This document shows positions 17,271-26,553 of a stretch of 64,000 nt of DNA, piece by piece; the first letter of the stretch is position 1, and every line of letters starts with the position of its first letter. The position numbers and the translations under genes were made by a program. The stretch is from the NCBI GenBank assembly GCA_017447185.1, contig JAFSOC010000008.1, positions 1 through 64,000 of the forward strand. The letters run 5' to 3'. The notes under the pieces are model-generated. The model was not told the DNA's origin. It did no database searches and was given only the letters and a program-made list of their open reading frames with translations. This DNA is from Clostridia bacterium (GTDB taxonomy: Bacteria; Bacillota; Clostridia; Christensenellales; Aristaeellaceae).

Positions 17271-18617
17271 ATGAAAAAAGTTGTGCTGTATTCCAGCAAC
17301 ACCAGGAACCGGGCAAAGAGCCACTTCCTGGAGGTGTTCCCGAAATGGAACGCACTGTGGGAAGCGGCGGCGGAGCGGTACACGGAACTGGAGATCACGG
17401 TGGTGCTGCAGCTGAACAACCGGTACTACCTGGACTTCAAAGACGGGGAGCCGGCGGGATACCCGAAGGGCATCAAAATGGTGGTGCTGCCCAACGACGC
17501 CACGATCCCGGACTTCCTGCGGGCGATCGAAGGGGAAAAACCGGACGTGGCGGTGGCCATCACCCACCCCATCAGCGGATACGACTGGAACGGGATCCGG
17601 GACGCGGTGATCGCGGAAAGCCTGCGGGACGACGGGATTACCGCCATCTGCTACGGATACCCGGCGGCGCTGCTGTGCTTCGACAAGAACAAGACCTTCC
17701 AGGTGATGCGGGACAACCGGTTCCGGGTATCCAACGCGGTGCTCGTCGAACATGAACTGTTCACGGTGAAGGGGGCGGAGTGCGGATCCACGCTGAACGC
17801 CTACCAGGAAAGCATCCTGTGGAAGATCCGGAAGCTGATGCCGGTGATCATCAAAAACGCGTCGGGATCGGGATCCGTCGGGATCCGGGTGTTCAGGGAC
17901 TATGAAGAAGCGAAGGCATTCCTGCTGAGCGAAGCGTTCGACAAGAACGTGATCGTGGAGCAGCTGCTGGAGGGGGACGAGTACGGGATCGAAATCCACG
18001 GCTGCGGCGGAAAGTACATCGTATCCCCGCCCTACCGGAAGCTGAGCTATGAATCGGGCGAGGTGAACGACCCACTGGGGGCGGCGACGCTGAAATACGG
18101 CCCGGTGATCAGCGACAAAATCAACACGGAAGCGCTGCGGGCGGAAATGCTGCGGCTGGCGAACCTGTTCCGGCTCACGGGGATCGTGAACCTGGACCTG
18201 TTCTATGTGAACGGGGAATGGTACATCCTGGACATCAACAGCCGGTGGAGCGGGATTACCTCGCTGGTGACCGCCAGCCAGGGCCGGAGCGCCTACGAGG
18301 TGTTCCTGGACCAGGTGATGGAGGACGACCGGGGGCTGAACGACTGGAGCAAATGGAAATACTGCTGCCAGTTCAAGATTCCGCAGTCGGAAGGAGTGGA
18401 CTTCGGGAAGCTGGTGGCGGACGGGGACCTGAGCAGCGTGAGTCACGAGGAGATCATGATCGGCGGGGAAAAACGCTGGTACAACGACGCGGTGACGGCG
18501 ACATACGACTCGCTGGAAGCGCTGGCGGAAGGATTTGAAAAACTCCGGGCAAAATACCCGGAGATCCTTCCCGCGGAAAGCGTGGAAGCACTGAAAAAAG
18601 ATATACAGGAGAGATAA
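17271..18617 (+). CDS. ATP-grasp family protein (D-Ala-D-Ala ligase-like)
   Basis: The 448-residue protein has the ATP-grasp layout: lysine in PVIIKNASGSGSVGIRVF (glycine-rich loop), E-Q-L-L-E-G-D-E-Y-G-I-E, and GEWYILDINSRWSG with the Asp and Asn metal ligands. The N-terminal third (VVLYSSNTRNRAKSHF) is a Rossmann-like part. ATP-grasp enzymes form an acyl phosphate and join it to an amine or thiol. The product cannot be predicted. Last gene of the three-gene operon 15227-18617. Confidence 0.85.
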   Translation: MKKVVLYSSNTRNRAKSHFLEVFPKWNALWEAAAERYTELEITVVLQLNNRYYLDFKDGEPAGYPKGIKMVVLPNDATIPDFLRAIEGEKPDVAVAITHPISGYDWNGIRDAVIAESLRDDGITAICYGYPAALLCFDKNKTFQVMRDNRFRVSNAVLVEHELFTVKGAECGSTLNAYQESILWKIRKLMPVIIKNASGSGSVGIRVFRDYEEAKAFLLSEAFDKNVIVEQLLEGDEYGIEIHGCGGKYIVSPPYRKLSYESGEVNDPLGAATLKYGPVISDKINTEALRAEMLRLANLFRLTGIVNLDLFYVNGEWYILDINSRWSGITSLVTASQGRSAYEVFLDQVMEDDRGLNDWSKWKYCCQFKIPQSEGVDFGKLVADGDLSSVSHEEIMIGGEKRWYNDAVTATYDSLEALAEGFEKLRAKYPEILPAESVEALKKDIQER

Positions 18618-18635
18618 CGGAAACGACGGAGGGGC

Positions 18636-18671
18636 GGAACGAAAACACAAAAGGACCGTCCCTTTGTGTTC
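18636..18671. repeat. GGAACG-type hairpin in a convergent gap
   Basis: GAACGAAAACACAAAAGGAC folds back on GTCCCTTTGTGTTC. Two more GGAACGAAA words lie at 18720-18737. The sequence is related to the dispersed inverted repeats at 3999 and 15000 and may end transcripts from both sides. Confidence 0.5.
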
Positions 18672-18740
18672 AGGCGCTGGAAAATGATATTCAAGTAAGA
18701 CTGCGGTAACGACAGGGGACGGAACGAAAGGGAACGAAAA

Positions 18741-21008
18741 TCAGAGGGTGCCGCGCTCTTTGGCTTCCTGCGGATCGGCAACGGTATAGCCCGGGGTGAA
18801 GGCTCCGCTGCCGTTCATTTTGTAATAGCTGCGGAAAATGCGGTCCACCGCGCCCTGGACGCCTTCCTCCTTGGCGCCCACGAGGATGACCAGATACTGC
18901 CGGCTGCTGTAGCGGGTGAGCACATCCACGCCGCGGATGGTCTGGCGGATGGCCTGCTCCATGTAATACATGGCTTTTTCCTGCTCCTCGATGTGGATGC
19001 CGGTATCCTCGGAAGGGGTGAGGGTAATCAGGATCAGCCGGAAGGGCTGGGAGAAGCGGCTTTCCAGATTCTCAATAAAATCATACAGCCTGGTAAACTG
19101 GCGGTATTCCACATTCAGGCCGCCGCTGTAGCGGCCGGCGGAGCGGATGCCCGGAACGAGGCGGTTTACATCCGCCGTATCGAGCTCGGTTTCCCCGTTG
19201 AAGAAGCTGTAGCCGTTTTTGCCGTTCTGCTTGACATGGTAAAGGGCTTTGTCCGCCCGGTTGTAGGCGGTCAGGTAGGTATCGGCGGGGGTGCACATGA
19301 CCAGGCCGGCGGAGAGGGTGGCGACGGAGACGGCGGGGTCGTCCGCCTTGGCTTCGTCGAACCGGCTGATGAGGATCCGGATCTGTTTTTCCGCCGCTTC
19401 CCGGGTGACGCCCGGGAGGAAGAAAAGGAATTCATCCCCGCCGAGGCGGCAGCAGAGGCTGTCCTCGCCCAGGGTGGAGCGCAGGGTTTCGCCCAGCAGA
19501 TGGAGGGCCTTATCCCCGGACTCATGGCCGAGGGTGTCATTGATCTTCTTGAGGTTATCCATATCCACGAAGGCGAAGCAGCCGGAATCCTGCTGCATGC
19601 GCTTGGCGATGGCGCCTTCCCCGGCGGAGCGGGACATGACCCCGGTGGTGATATCCACGGAATCCGCCGCGCTCTGGGCGGCAAAGGCCTCCACGACCTC
19701 CTGCAGCAGGGCGGAAGGGGATTCCGCGCTGCCGGCGGCGTCCTCGGGGATATCCTCCCGGAGGATTTCAGTCAGGGCGCCTTCCTTCAGCAGATGGAGG
19801 AAGATCCCGGCATAATCCGGATCGAACTGGGTGCCGCTGCCCTGCTCCAGCTCGCGGAGAATGTATTCCGGGTCACAGGCCTTGCGGTAAATCCGGTTGG
19901 AGGACATGGCGTCAAAGGCATCGGCAATGGCGACAATGCGCGCTTCCTCGGAGATCTCCGTGCCCTTCAGCCCGGCGGGATAGCCCCGGCCGTCGTAACG
20001 CTCATGATGGCAGCGGGCGACATTCTCGGCGGAACGGATCATGGTGCGGTCCCGGAGGATATCGCCGCCCATGGTGGTATGGGATTTGATGATGGCGTAT
20101 TCCATATCCGTGAGCTTTTTCGGATTATTGAGGATCGAATCGGGCACGCCGATTTTGCCGATATCATGAAGGAGGGCCGCATACCGCAGGTCGCTGATGC
20201 GCTCCGGAGCCCAGCCCAGCTTCTCCGCGATGCGGACCGAATACTGGCTGACGCGGGAGGAGTGGCCCTTTGTATAGGGATCCTTCGCATCGATGGCGTT
20301 GGCCAGGGTCTGGATGGTGAGGAAAGAGATCTCCTCGATCTTCCGGGCCCGCTCCTCGGCCACGGCGGTCTGGCGGGCGACTTCCGCGTTCAGGCGCTCG
20401 GTATGACGGATCTCCAGGAGGACATAGCGATGATACTGGATCATGGCGATGGCGGTGAAGACCGAAAGGCTGAAATACGTGAGGGCGAAACGGATCAGGA
20501 AGGCGGGGGAGTAAAAGGCGGCCAGACGGGAGCCGAGGGGGGTCAGCGCCAGGACAAAATAAAGCACGGAATAATACGTGGAAAGGAGGATGCCCTTTTT
20601 GACCGAGATGAAATAGCACATGCCGATGGGCAGCATCAGGGACCAGAGGATGCCCGTGCCCTCCATATAGCCGGTGAGGGCATAAACGGTGAACACCACC
20701 ATACAGAACAGGGTCGGGATCAGGATGGCCTTTTCCCGGCTCTTCAGGACCCGGCTGCAGAAGGCGCAGGCGGCGCCGGCGACGAAGGTGACGATGGACA
20801 TCAGGACCGCGACATCCGTGAAGGGAAGGCGGCGGATCAGGAAATTGTACACGATGAGCACCAGGCCCAGCAGCATCGTAAAGATGCTGACAAAGGTCAG
20901 GGCCACCAGGTTTTCCCTGAGGCGGTCACCGACATGGATCGACTGATTCAGATCCTGCCAGACCGCTTTGATCTGCTGCATAAGGGGCGTGCCGCTCCTC
21001 TTTTTCAT
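18741..21008 (-). CDS. membrane HD-GYP and GGDEF dual-domain c-di-GMP protein
   Basis: The 755-residue protein has an N-terminal membrane part with about six helices (residues 30-200), then a short coiled coil. HD-GYP: HSSRVSQYS, LLHDIGKIGVPD and HHERYDGRGYPAGLKG hold the HD and GYP motifs of c-di-GMP phosphodiesterases. GGDEF: FVDMDNLKKINDTLGH and CRLGGDEFLFFLPG are intact for diguanylate cyclase activity. A further segment (about 640-745) resembles a second, degenerate cyclase-like fold. It may make and break c-di-GMP. The gene is monocistronic; the ribosome site is a modest AGGCAGG. Confidence 0.9.
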   Translation of the reverse strand: MKKRSGTPLMQQIKAVWQDLNQSIHVGDRLRENLVALTFVSIFTMLLGLVLIVYNFLIRRLPFTDVAVLMSIVTFVAGAACAFCSRVLKSREKAILIPTLFCMVVFTVYALTGYMEGTGILWSLMLPIGMCYFISVKKGILLSTYYSVLYFVLALTPLGSRLAAFYSPAFLIRFALTYFSLSVFTAIAMIQYHRYVLLEIRHTERLNAEVARQTAVAEERARKIEEISFLTIQTLANAIDAKDPYTKGHSSRVSQYSVRIAEKLGWAPERISDLRYAALLHDIGKIGVPDSILNNPKKLTDMEYAIIKSHTTMGGDILRDRTMIRSAENVARCHHERYDGRGYPAGLKGTEISEEARIVAIADAFDAMSSNRIYRKACDPEYILRELEQGSGTQFDPDYAGIFLHLLKEGALTEILREDIPEDAAGSAESPSALLQEVVEAFAAQSAADSVDITTGVMSRSAGEGAIAKRMQQDSGCFAFVDMDNLKKINDTLGHESGDKALHLLGETLRSTLGEDSLCCRLGGDEFLFFLPGVTREAAEKQIRILISRFDEAKADDPAVSVATLSAGLVMCTPADTYLTAYNRADKALYHVKQNGKNGYSFFNGETELDTADVNRLVPGIRSAGRYSGGLNVEYRQFTRLYDFIENLESRFSQPFRLILITLTPSEDTGIHIEEQEKAMYYMEQAIRQTIRGVDVLTRYSSRQYLVILVGAKEEGVQGAVDRIFRSYYKMNGSGAFTPGYTVADPQEAKERGTL

Positions 21009-21225
21009 TTAAATAACCTGCCTTCTGCGATGCGTCTGATTATGTTTCTTCCGGAGCTTCCGGGTTTGCCTGCCCGGGAGAAATTTTACTTTCTGGCTCA
21101 CGGATTGAATGCCCCCTGGTATCAGAATGCCCGCGCGGGATCATTTTGCAATTATATGAAATCATTCAATATTACCATGAGTCAGGAGGTTGGTTCAATA
21201 TTTTTTGGATGAAAAATGAAATCGG

Positions 21226-21254
21226 TTGACAAAACCCAATATTATGCGCATTAT
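21226..21254 (+). promoter_or_regulatory. promoter of GH127; fixes the start codon
   Basis: TTGACA (21226-21231), a 17-base spacer and CATTAT (21249-21254). The transcript would begin near 21261, so methionines upstream of 21261 in the same frame cannot be used and the AAGGAG-preceded ATG at 21307 is the likely start. The gap 21009-21225 holds nothing else convincing apart from a repeated AATATTTTTTGGATGA word (21197 and 21262). Confidence 0.65.
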
Positions 21255-21306
21255 GAAGCTGGAATATTTTTTGGATGACATTTTAAAAAGCAAGGAGCGA
21301 AAAGCA

Positions 21307-23118
21307 ATGCTGAAACGCGCCCCCATGGATAAAGTACGCATCCTGCCCGGACTGTTCCGGAACCGGATGCAGCTGAACGAAGATTACCTGATGGAACTGG
21401 ATTCCACATGCCTGCTGCAGAACTTTTACCTGGAGGCGGGGATTATCCTGCCCGGGCAGCAGATTATTCCGGATCCGTCCGCGGCCAAGCTCCACTGGGG
21501 CTGGGAGGCTCCCAGCTGCCAGCTGCGCGGACACTTCCTGGGCCACTGGCTTTCCGCGGCCGCGATGCGGTGCGCCAATGAAAGCCGGCCGGAGCTGAAG
21601 GCCAGGATCGACCACATCGTATCGGAACTGGCGCGGTGCCAGCAGCTCAACGGCGGGGAATGGGTCGGATCGATTCCGGAGAAATACTTCGCGATGATGA
21701 AGCCGGACCGGTATATCTGGTCGCCCCAGTACACGATGCACAAAACCATCATGGGACTGAAGGATGTGTATGACCTGCTGGGGAATGAGACGGCCATTGC
21801 TATCCTGGACCGGCTGGCGGACTGGTACGTCAGATGGGTGGACAGCGTGCAGGCGGAGGACCCGGCGGCGGTATTCAGCGGCGAACAGGCGGGGATGCTG
21901 GAAGTATGGGCGGACCTGCTGGCGCTGACCGGGAAGGAGAAATACAGGAAGCTGGTTGATGCCTACGAGGGGAACGCGCTGTTTGACCGGCTGGACGCGG
22001 GGACGGACGCGCTGTCCGACGACCATGCGAACGCCTCGATCCCGGTATCCCACGGGGCCGGACGGCTGTACGAGATCACCGGGGACGGGAAATGGATGCA
22101 GCGGATGGAAGCCTTCTGGAAGAACGCGGTGACTGACCGGGGCATGTTCGCCACCACCGCCTCCAACGCCGGGGAATTCTGGATTCCGCCGCATGCCCAC
22201 GGGCAGTACCTGACGGGGACGGACCAGGAATTCTGCACGGTATACAACATGGTGCGGACGGCGGAATACCTGTTCCGGTGGACCGGGGATGCCCGGTACG
22301 CGGACTATATCGAGCGGGCGATCTACAACGGATTCCTGGCGCAGCAGAACCGGCACACCGGGATGCCGACCTATTTCCTGCCCATGGCGCCGGGAAGCCG
22401 GAAGACATGGGGCAGCCGGACCCGGGACTTCTGGTGCTGCTTCGGGACGATGATCCAGGCGCAGGCCATGTATCCCTCCCTGATCTGGTACACGGACGGG
22501 AAGGATATCACGGTGGGGCAGTATATTCCCTCGGAAGCGACCATGCAGCTGGACGGCGGGGAGGTGCGGATCTCCCAGGCGGTCCATATGAAGAACTACA
22601 ACAACCAGGTGCTGTTCGACGAGCACAGCGGCGGGAGGGTTTCCCGCTGGAGCCTGCGGTTCACGGTGCGCGCGGAGGCTGAAGCGGCCTTCACGCTGAA
22701 GATGCGGGTGCCTGCCTGGTGCTGCGGGAAGCCGGAGATCCTGCTGAACGGCGAAAAAGCGCAGGCGGAGATCAAAGACGGATACCTGCAGATAAACCGG
22801 GCGTGGAAAGAGGACGAGGTGGACCTGTTCTTCCCCTCCGGAATCCGGTTCGAGCCCCTGGAGGGAGCGCCGGAGATGGCCGCGGCCATGGAAGGGCCGA
22901 TTGTGCTGGCGGCGCTGGTGGACCGGGACTGCGGGCTGGCGGCGGATCCGGAGCATCCGGAAGAGGTGTTCCTGCCGGAAATCCCGCATACATATGACGT
23001 ATTCCCCTGGATGCAGAACACCTGGCGGACGCGGCACCAGCCGGCGAATTTCCGCCTGATCCCCCTGTACGAGGTGACGGACGAAACCTATACGGTATAC
23101 CTGACGCTGCGGAAGTGA
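21307..23118 (+). CDS. glycoside hydrolase family 127 (beta-L-arabinofuranosidase-like)
   Basis: The 603-residue protein matches GH127/DUF1680: an (alpha/alpha)6 barrel with LHWGWEAPSCQLRGHFLGHWLSA, YTMHKTIMGLKDVYDLLGN, and DFWCCFGTMIQ, which holds the Cys pair region involved in zinc and catalysis in HypBA1. C-terminal beta domains follow. It has no signal peptide, so it acts on imported arabinose oligosaccharides in the cytoplasm. AAGGAG lies nine bases before the ATG. Possibly co-transcribed with the DUF2130 gene 52 bases on, though the functions look unrelated. Confidence 0.88.
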   Translation: MLKRAPMDKVRILPGLFRNRMQLNEDYLMELDSTCLLQNFYLEAGIILPGQQIIPDPSAAKLHWGWEAPSCQLRGHFLGHWLSAAAMRCANESRPELKARIDHIVSELARCQQLNGGEWVGSIPEKYFAMMKPDRYIWSPQYTMHKTIMGLKDVYDLLGNETAIAILDRLADWYVRWVDSVQAEDPAAVFSGEQAGMLEVWADLLALTGKEKYRKLVDAYEGNALFDRLDAGTDALSDDHANASIPVSHGAGRLYEITGDGKWMQRMEAFWKNAVTDRGMFATTASNAGEFWIPPHAHGQYLTGTDQEFCTVYNMVRTAEYLFRWTGDARYADYIERAIYNGFLAQQNRHTGMPTYFLPMAPGSRKTWGSRTRDFWCCFGTMIQAQAMYPSLIWYTDGKDITVGQYIPSEATMQLDGGEVRISQAVHMKNYNNQVLFDEHSGGRVSRWSLRFTVRAEAEAAFTLKMRVPAWCCGKPEILLNGEKAQAEIKDGYLQINRAWKEDEVDLFFPSGIRFEPLEGAPEMAAAMEGPIVLAALVDRDCGLAADPEHPEEVFLPEIPHTYDVFPWMQNTWRTRHQPANFRLIPLYEVTDETYTVYLTLRK

Positions 23119-23170
23119 AAACCGGCGACGGCCGGAGCACGGGGGAGACAGGACAAAGGAGGACCGAAGG

Positions 23171-24358
23171 ATGAACGAGATCAAATGCCCGAACTGCGGG
23201 AAAGTATTCCAGGTGGACGAAGCCGGATACGCGGCGATTGTGGCGCAGGTTCACACGGAAGAATTTGAGAAGGAAATTTCGGGCCGCCTGGAGATGGAAA
23301 AGCGGGAGATGGAAGCCCGCCAGCGGGCGGCCATCACAGAGGAAAGAAGCCGCCACCAGCAGATGGAGGCGCAGAAGGACCAGGAAATCGCCCGGCTGCA
23401 GGCCGGCGCGCAGGCGTACGCCACGGAAAAACAGCTGGCGGTAACGACGGCGGTGCAGAAAAAGGAAACGGAGATCGCGGAGCTGCGGGTGCAGATGGCA
23501 CAGGAAAAGCAGACGGCGGCCGAGCGGATCCGGACGATGCAGGAGGACCACCGGCACGAGGTGAGCCGGCTGGAAGCGGAGATCGAACGCTACCGGGACT
23601 TCAAGCTCAAACAGTCCACGAAGATGATCGGCGAGGACCTGGAGCAGCACTGCCTGATCTCCTTCAACCAGGTGCGGATGATGGCCTTCCCCAACGCCTA
23701 TTTCGAGAAGGACAACGAGGTGATCGGCGGGACGAAGGGGGACTTCATCTACCGGGAGAACACGGAGGACGGGATCCCGCTGCTGTCCATCATGTTTGAA
23801 ATGAAGAACGAAGCGGACGACACGGAGAAGAAGCACCGGAACGAGGACTTCCTGGACAAGCTGGACAAGGACCGGCAGAAGAAAAACTGCGAATACGCGG
23901 TGCTGGTATCAATGCTGGAGGCGGACAGCGAACTGTACAACAACGGGATCGTCATGGCCTACCAGTACGAGAAAATGTACATCATCCGGCCGCAGTTCTT
24001 TATCCCGCTGATCTCGCTGCTGCGGAACGCCGCCCTGTCCAACATCCAGACGCGGCGGGAGCTGATGATGACCCGGCAGCAGAACCTGGACGTGCAGCAG
24101 TTCGAGCAGGCGCTGATGGAATTCAAGGACAAGTTCGGCAGGAACTACGAGCTGGCGAGCAGCCACTTCGCCAAGGCCATCGACGAGATTGACCAGACGA
24201 TCAAACACCTGGAGAAGGTGAAGGATTACCTGACGAAATCCGAGAACCAGTACCGCCTGGCCAACGACAAGGCCCAGGAGCTGTCGATCAAAAAGCTGAC
24301 AAAGGGCAACCCGACCATGCAGGACAAATTCGAGCAGGCCGGGATCGACGTGAAATAA
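23171..24358 (+). CDS. DUF2130 domain protein with coiled coil
   Basis: The 395-residue protein opens EIKCPNCGKVFQVDE, with a C-x-x-C pair. Residues about 30-145 are a long coiled coil, and about 150-310 the DUF2130 core (KMIGEDLEQHCLISFNQVRMMAFPNAYFEKDNEV, GDFIYRE, MFEMKNEADDT). The acidic and basic residues of the core recall RmuC-like/nuclease folds, but no activity is established. It stands 34 bases before a WYL regulator and a SLOG protein, making a compact three-gene set. Confidence 0.85.
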   Translation: MNEIKCPNCGKVFQVDEAGYAAIVAQVHTEEFEKEISGRLEMEKREMEARQRAAITEERSRHQQMEAQKDQEIARLQAGAQAYATEKQLAVTTAVQKKETEIAELRVQMAQEKQTAAERIRTMQEDHRHEVSRLEAEIERYRDFKLKQSTKMIGEDLEQHCLISFNQVRMMAFPNAYFEKDNEVIGGTKGDFIYRENTEDGIPLLSIMFEMKNEADDTEKKHRNEDFLDKLDKDRQKKNCEYAVLVSMLEADSELYNNGIVMAYQYEKMYIIRPQFFIPLISLLRNAALSNIQTRRELMMTRQQNLDVQQFEQALMEFKDKFGRNYELASSHFAKAIDEIDQTIKHLEKVKDYLTKSENQYRLANDKAQELSIKKLTKGNPTMQDKFEQAGIDVK

Positions 24359-24392
24359 CGCAGCCCGGCGCCGGAAAGGGGACAAGGGTTTT

Positions 24393-25448
24393 ATGCCACT
24401 GGAATGCGGAAAGAAGATCATCATCCTGTATATCCTGACGATCCTGCGGAAATACTCGGACAGGAACCATCCCATGACGCAGCAGCAGATCGCGGAGAAG
24501 CTGCAGGAGGACTACGACATCCAGGTGCACCGGGCGACGATCAAGCGGAACCTGGACGACCTGATCGCGGCGGACTACGGGATCCGGTCCAAGGAAGTGG
24601 CGCGGAGCTACAAGGACCGGGCAACGGGAATGGAAGAGGACAACACGATCAACACGAACTTCTACTACGAGCACGAATTCTCCGAGGCGGAACTGCACAT
24701 GCTGATCGACGGCCTGCTGTTTTCCCGGTCGGTGCCGTACAAGGAGCGGAAGGCGCTGATCGACAAGCTGAGCGAGCTGTGCAGCTCCCACTTCAGCAAG
24801 CGGATCCAGAAGGTGCACAGCATGAACTCGGACTCGCCCCAGAACGAGAAGCTGTTCATCCACATCGAAAAGCTGGAGGCGGCGATCCAGGACGGGAGGC
24901 AGATCGAGATCTCCTACGGATACTACGGGACGGACCTGAAGCTGCACGAATCGCTGAACCCGGACGGGACGGTGAAGAAGCAGCTGCTGAACCCGTACCA
25001 GCTGGTGGCCAGCGAGGGGCGGTACTACCTGATCTGCAACAAGGACAACTATGACAACGTGGCCAACTACCGGATTGACCGGATCATGAGCGTGAAAATC
25101 CTGAAGACGCCGGTGAAGCCGAAGAACCAGGTGACCGGCCTGGAGAACGGGCTGAAGCTGCAGGAATACGTGTACCAGCACGTGAACATGTTCGCCGGGG
25201 AACCGGAGATGGTTGAATTCGAGATACCGAAGAAGAACGTGAGCCTGGTGATCGACTTCTTCGGGAAGCACGCGTCCTTCTTCGACAAGGGGGACGGGAC
25301 GGTGAGCTGCCACATCAAGACCAGCCGGGAGGCCATGAAGCACTGGGCGGCTCAGTTCGCCACGATGGTGAAGGTGATCAGCCCGGAGAGCCTGGTGGAG
25401 GAGATCCGGGAGGAGATCCGGGCGGCGGCGGAAAACTACGGAGTGTGA
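24393..25448 (+). CDS. WYL domain transcriptional regulator
   Basis: The 351-residue protein has an N-terminal winged helix (PMTQQQIAEKLQEDYDIQVHRATIKRNLDDLI) and a WYL domain in the second half (IEISYGYYGTDLKL, LVASEGRYYLICNKDNYDNVANYRIDRIM). A C-terminal WCX-like segment follows. WYL proteins sense ligands such as nucleotides or nucleic acid and often control defence or DNA-damage genes. It is between a DUF2130 gene (34 bases) and a SLOG gene (12 bases). Confidence 0.9.
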   Translation: MPLECGKKIIILYILTILRKYSDRNHPMTQQQIAEKLQEDYDIQVHRATIKRNLDDLIAADYGIRSKEVARSYKDRATGMEEDNTINTNFYYEHEFSEAELHMLIDGLLFSRSVPYKERKALIDKLSELCSSHFSKRIQKVHSMNSDSPQNEKLFIHIEKLEAAIQDGRQIEISYGYYGTDLKLHESLNPDGTVKKQLLNPYQLVASEGRYYLICNKDNYDNVANYRIDRIMSVKILKTPVKPKNQVTGLENGLKLQEYVYQHVNMFAGEPEMVEFEIPKKNVSLVIDFFGKHASFFDKGDGTVSCHIKTSREAMKHWAAQFATMVKVISPESLVEEIREEIRAAAENYGV

Positions 25449-25460
25449 GGAAGGATCAGC

Positions 25461-26009
25461 ATGCCGTCTGAAGCGGAGAAACGACTGCACCGGTGCTGCC
25501 TGGCGGGGCACCGGCCGGAGAAACTGGACATCAGCGAGGAAGAGGTGCAGGCATGGCTGCGGAAGCAGATTGACGCGGCCATCGGGGACGGATACCGGAC
25601 ATTCCTGTGCGGGGTGGAGCCGGGGACGGACATCATCGCGGCGCAGATCATAAGGGAGAAAAAGGAAAAGGACCCGGAACTGCACCTGATCTGCGCGGTG
25701 CCCTGGCCGGACTACGAGGAGGACTGGAACTTCATCTGGCAGGTGCAGTACCGGTTCCTGCTGGAGCAGGCGGACATCGTGAAATATTTCGCCAAAGCAA
25801 AGACGGAGGATGCGGGCATCTTCCGGAAACGGCGGGAATGGATGCTGGACCACTGCCGGCGGCTGATCGCCTACTGCAACGGGACGCCGGGCGGGACCTG
25901 GACCACCATCGAGGACGCGGTGGACCGGAAGATGGAAATCATCACAAACATCCACGAGATGGTGGAGGAATACCGGGAAGGACTGGCAAAGGGGGGAGGA
26001 CGGGCGTAA
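25461..26009 (+). CDS. SLOG family protein (DUF1273/YpsA-like)
   Basis: The 182-residue protein has CCLAGHRPEKL at the N-terminus and FLCGVEPGTDIIAAQIIREKK, the G-G-x-D-x-[AG] type nucleotide-binding loop of YpsA/DUF1273 SLOG proteins, and ends with an RREWMLDHCRRLIAYCNG strand-helix. SLOG domains bind nucleotide-derived ligands; Bacillus YpsA affects cell division. Location beside a WYL regulator suggests a ligand-sensing partnership, which is inference. Confidence 0.85.
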   Translation: MPSEAEKRLHRCCLAGHRPEKLDISEEEVQAWLRKQIDAAIGDGYRTFLCGVEPGTDIIAAQIIREKKEKDPELHLICAVPWPDYEEDWNFIWQVQYRFLLEQADIVKYFAKAKTEDAGIFRKRREWMLDHCRRLIAYCNGTPGGTWTTIEDAVDRKMEIITNIHEMVEEYREGLAKGGGRA

Positions 26010-26039
26010 AAATTTTTTAAAGAAAATGGGACCCGTTCA

Positions 26040-26077
26040 CTGCCACCGGGGCAAACCGATACGTATATACAGGTGTC
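26040..26077 (+). promoter_or_regulatory. bipartite promoter-like element, copy D
   Basis: CTGCCACCGGG at 26040 and CGTATATACAGGTGTC at 26062-26077, 22 bases apart. GGTGT (26072) can pair with AACACC downstream as the start of the mRNA leader. The ATG at 26132 is 70 bases from the CGTATA start. Confidence 0.75.
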
Positions 26078-26131
26078 AGGCGAAAAACACCGGACAACAG
26101 GAAAGAAAAAAATTGAGAGGAGATCAGAAAT

Positions 26132-26389
26132 ATGGATATCAATGAAGTCAATGTGAACGAACTGGAACAGGCAGTAGGCGGACGCGGCGGATACCGCAAG
26201 CCCCCGGAACCCATCTTCGGACTGGAGATCTACCGGATCCAGGCTGGCGACAACCTGACCAAAATCGCCCGGAAGTACGGCACCACCTGGATGCACCTGC
26301 AGGACCTGAACGCGGACGTGATCCCGGACAAGAACGACATCACCACCGGATACTACATCTACGTACCGGCCCGCGAAGGAAACGGCTGA
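26132..26389 (+). CDS. double-glycine-leader LysM peptide, paralogue 1
   Basis: The 85-residue protein begins MDINEVNVNELEQAVGG, a GG-type leader, then RGGYRKPPEP and a LysM domain (about residues 33-78: YRIQAGDNLTKIARKYGTTW, LNADVI, NDITTGYYIYVP). LysM binds N-acetylglucosamine polymers such as peptidoglycan. It shares about half of its residues with the minus-strand gene at 30952, including GGRGGY after the leader. Ribosome site GAGGAG; promoter-like copy D upstream; strong terminator downstream. Likely exported by a peptidase-ABC transporter encoded elsewhere. Confidence 0.8.
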   Translation: MDINEVNVNELEQAVGGRGGYRKPPEPIFGLEIYRIQAGDNLTKIARKYGTTWMHLQDLNADVIPDKNDITTGYYIYVPAREGNG

Positions 26390-26410
26390 GAACTGAATTT
26401 GACAGAACGG

Positions 26411-26436
26411 GTTCCCCGGCGGAAACGCCGGGGAAC
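26411..26436 (+). terminator. terminator of the LysM peptide gene
   Basis: GTTCCCCGGCG (26411-26421), loop GAAA, CGCCGGGGAAC (26426-26436): a perfect 11-bp GC-rich stem with a tetraloop, followed by TACTTTATACTTT. Confidence 0.8.
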
Positions 26437-26553
26437 TACTTTATACTTTACTTTTGCGGAAAAAATGGGATATACTGATATGGTTCGAAAGAAAATGATT
26501 CCCGTCCGCGCTGTATTATGCGGAGACGGAAACAATAAAGGAGGTTCCAAGGA

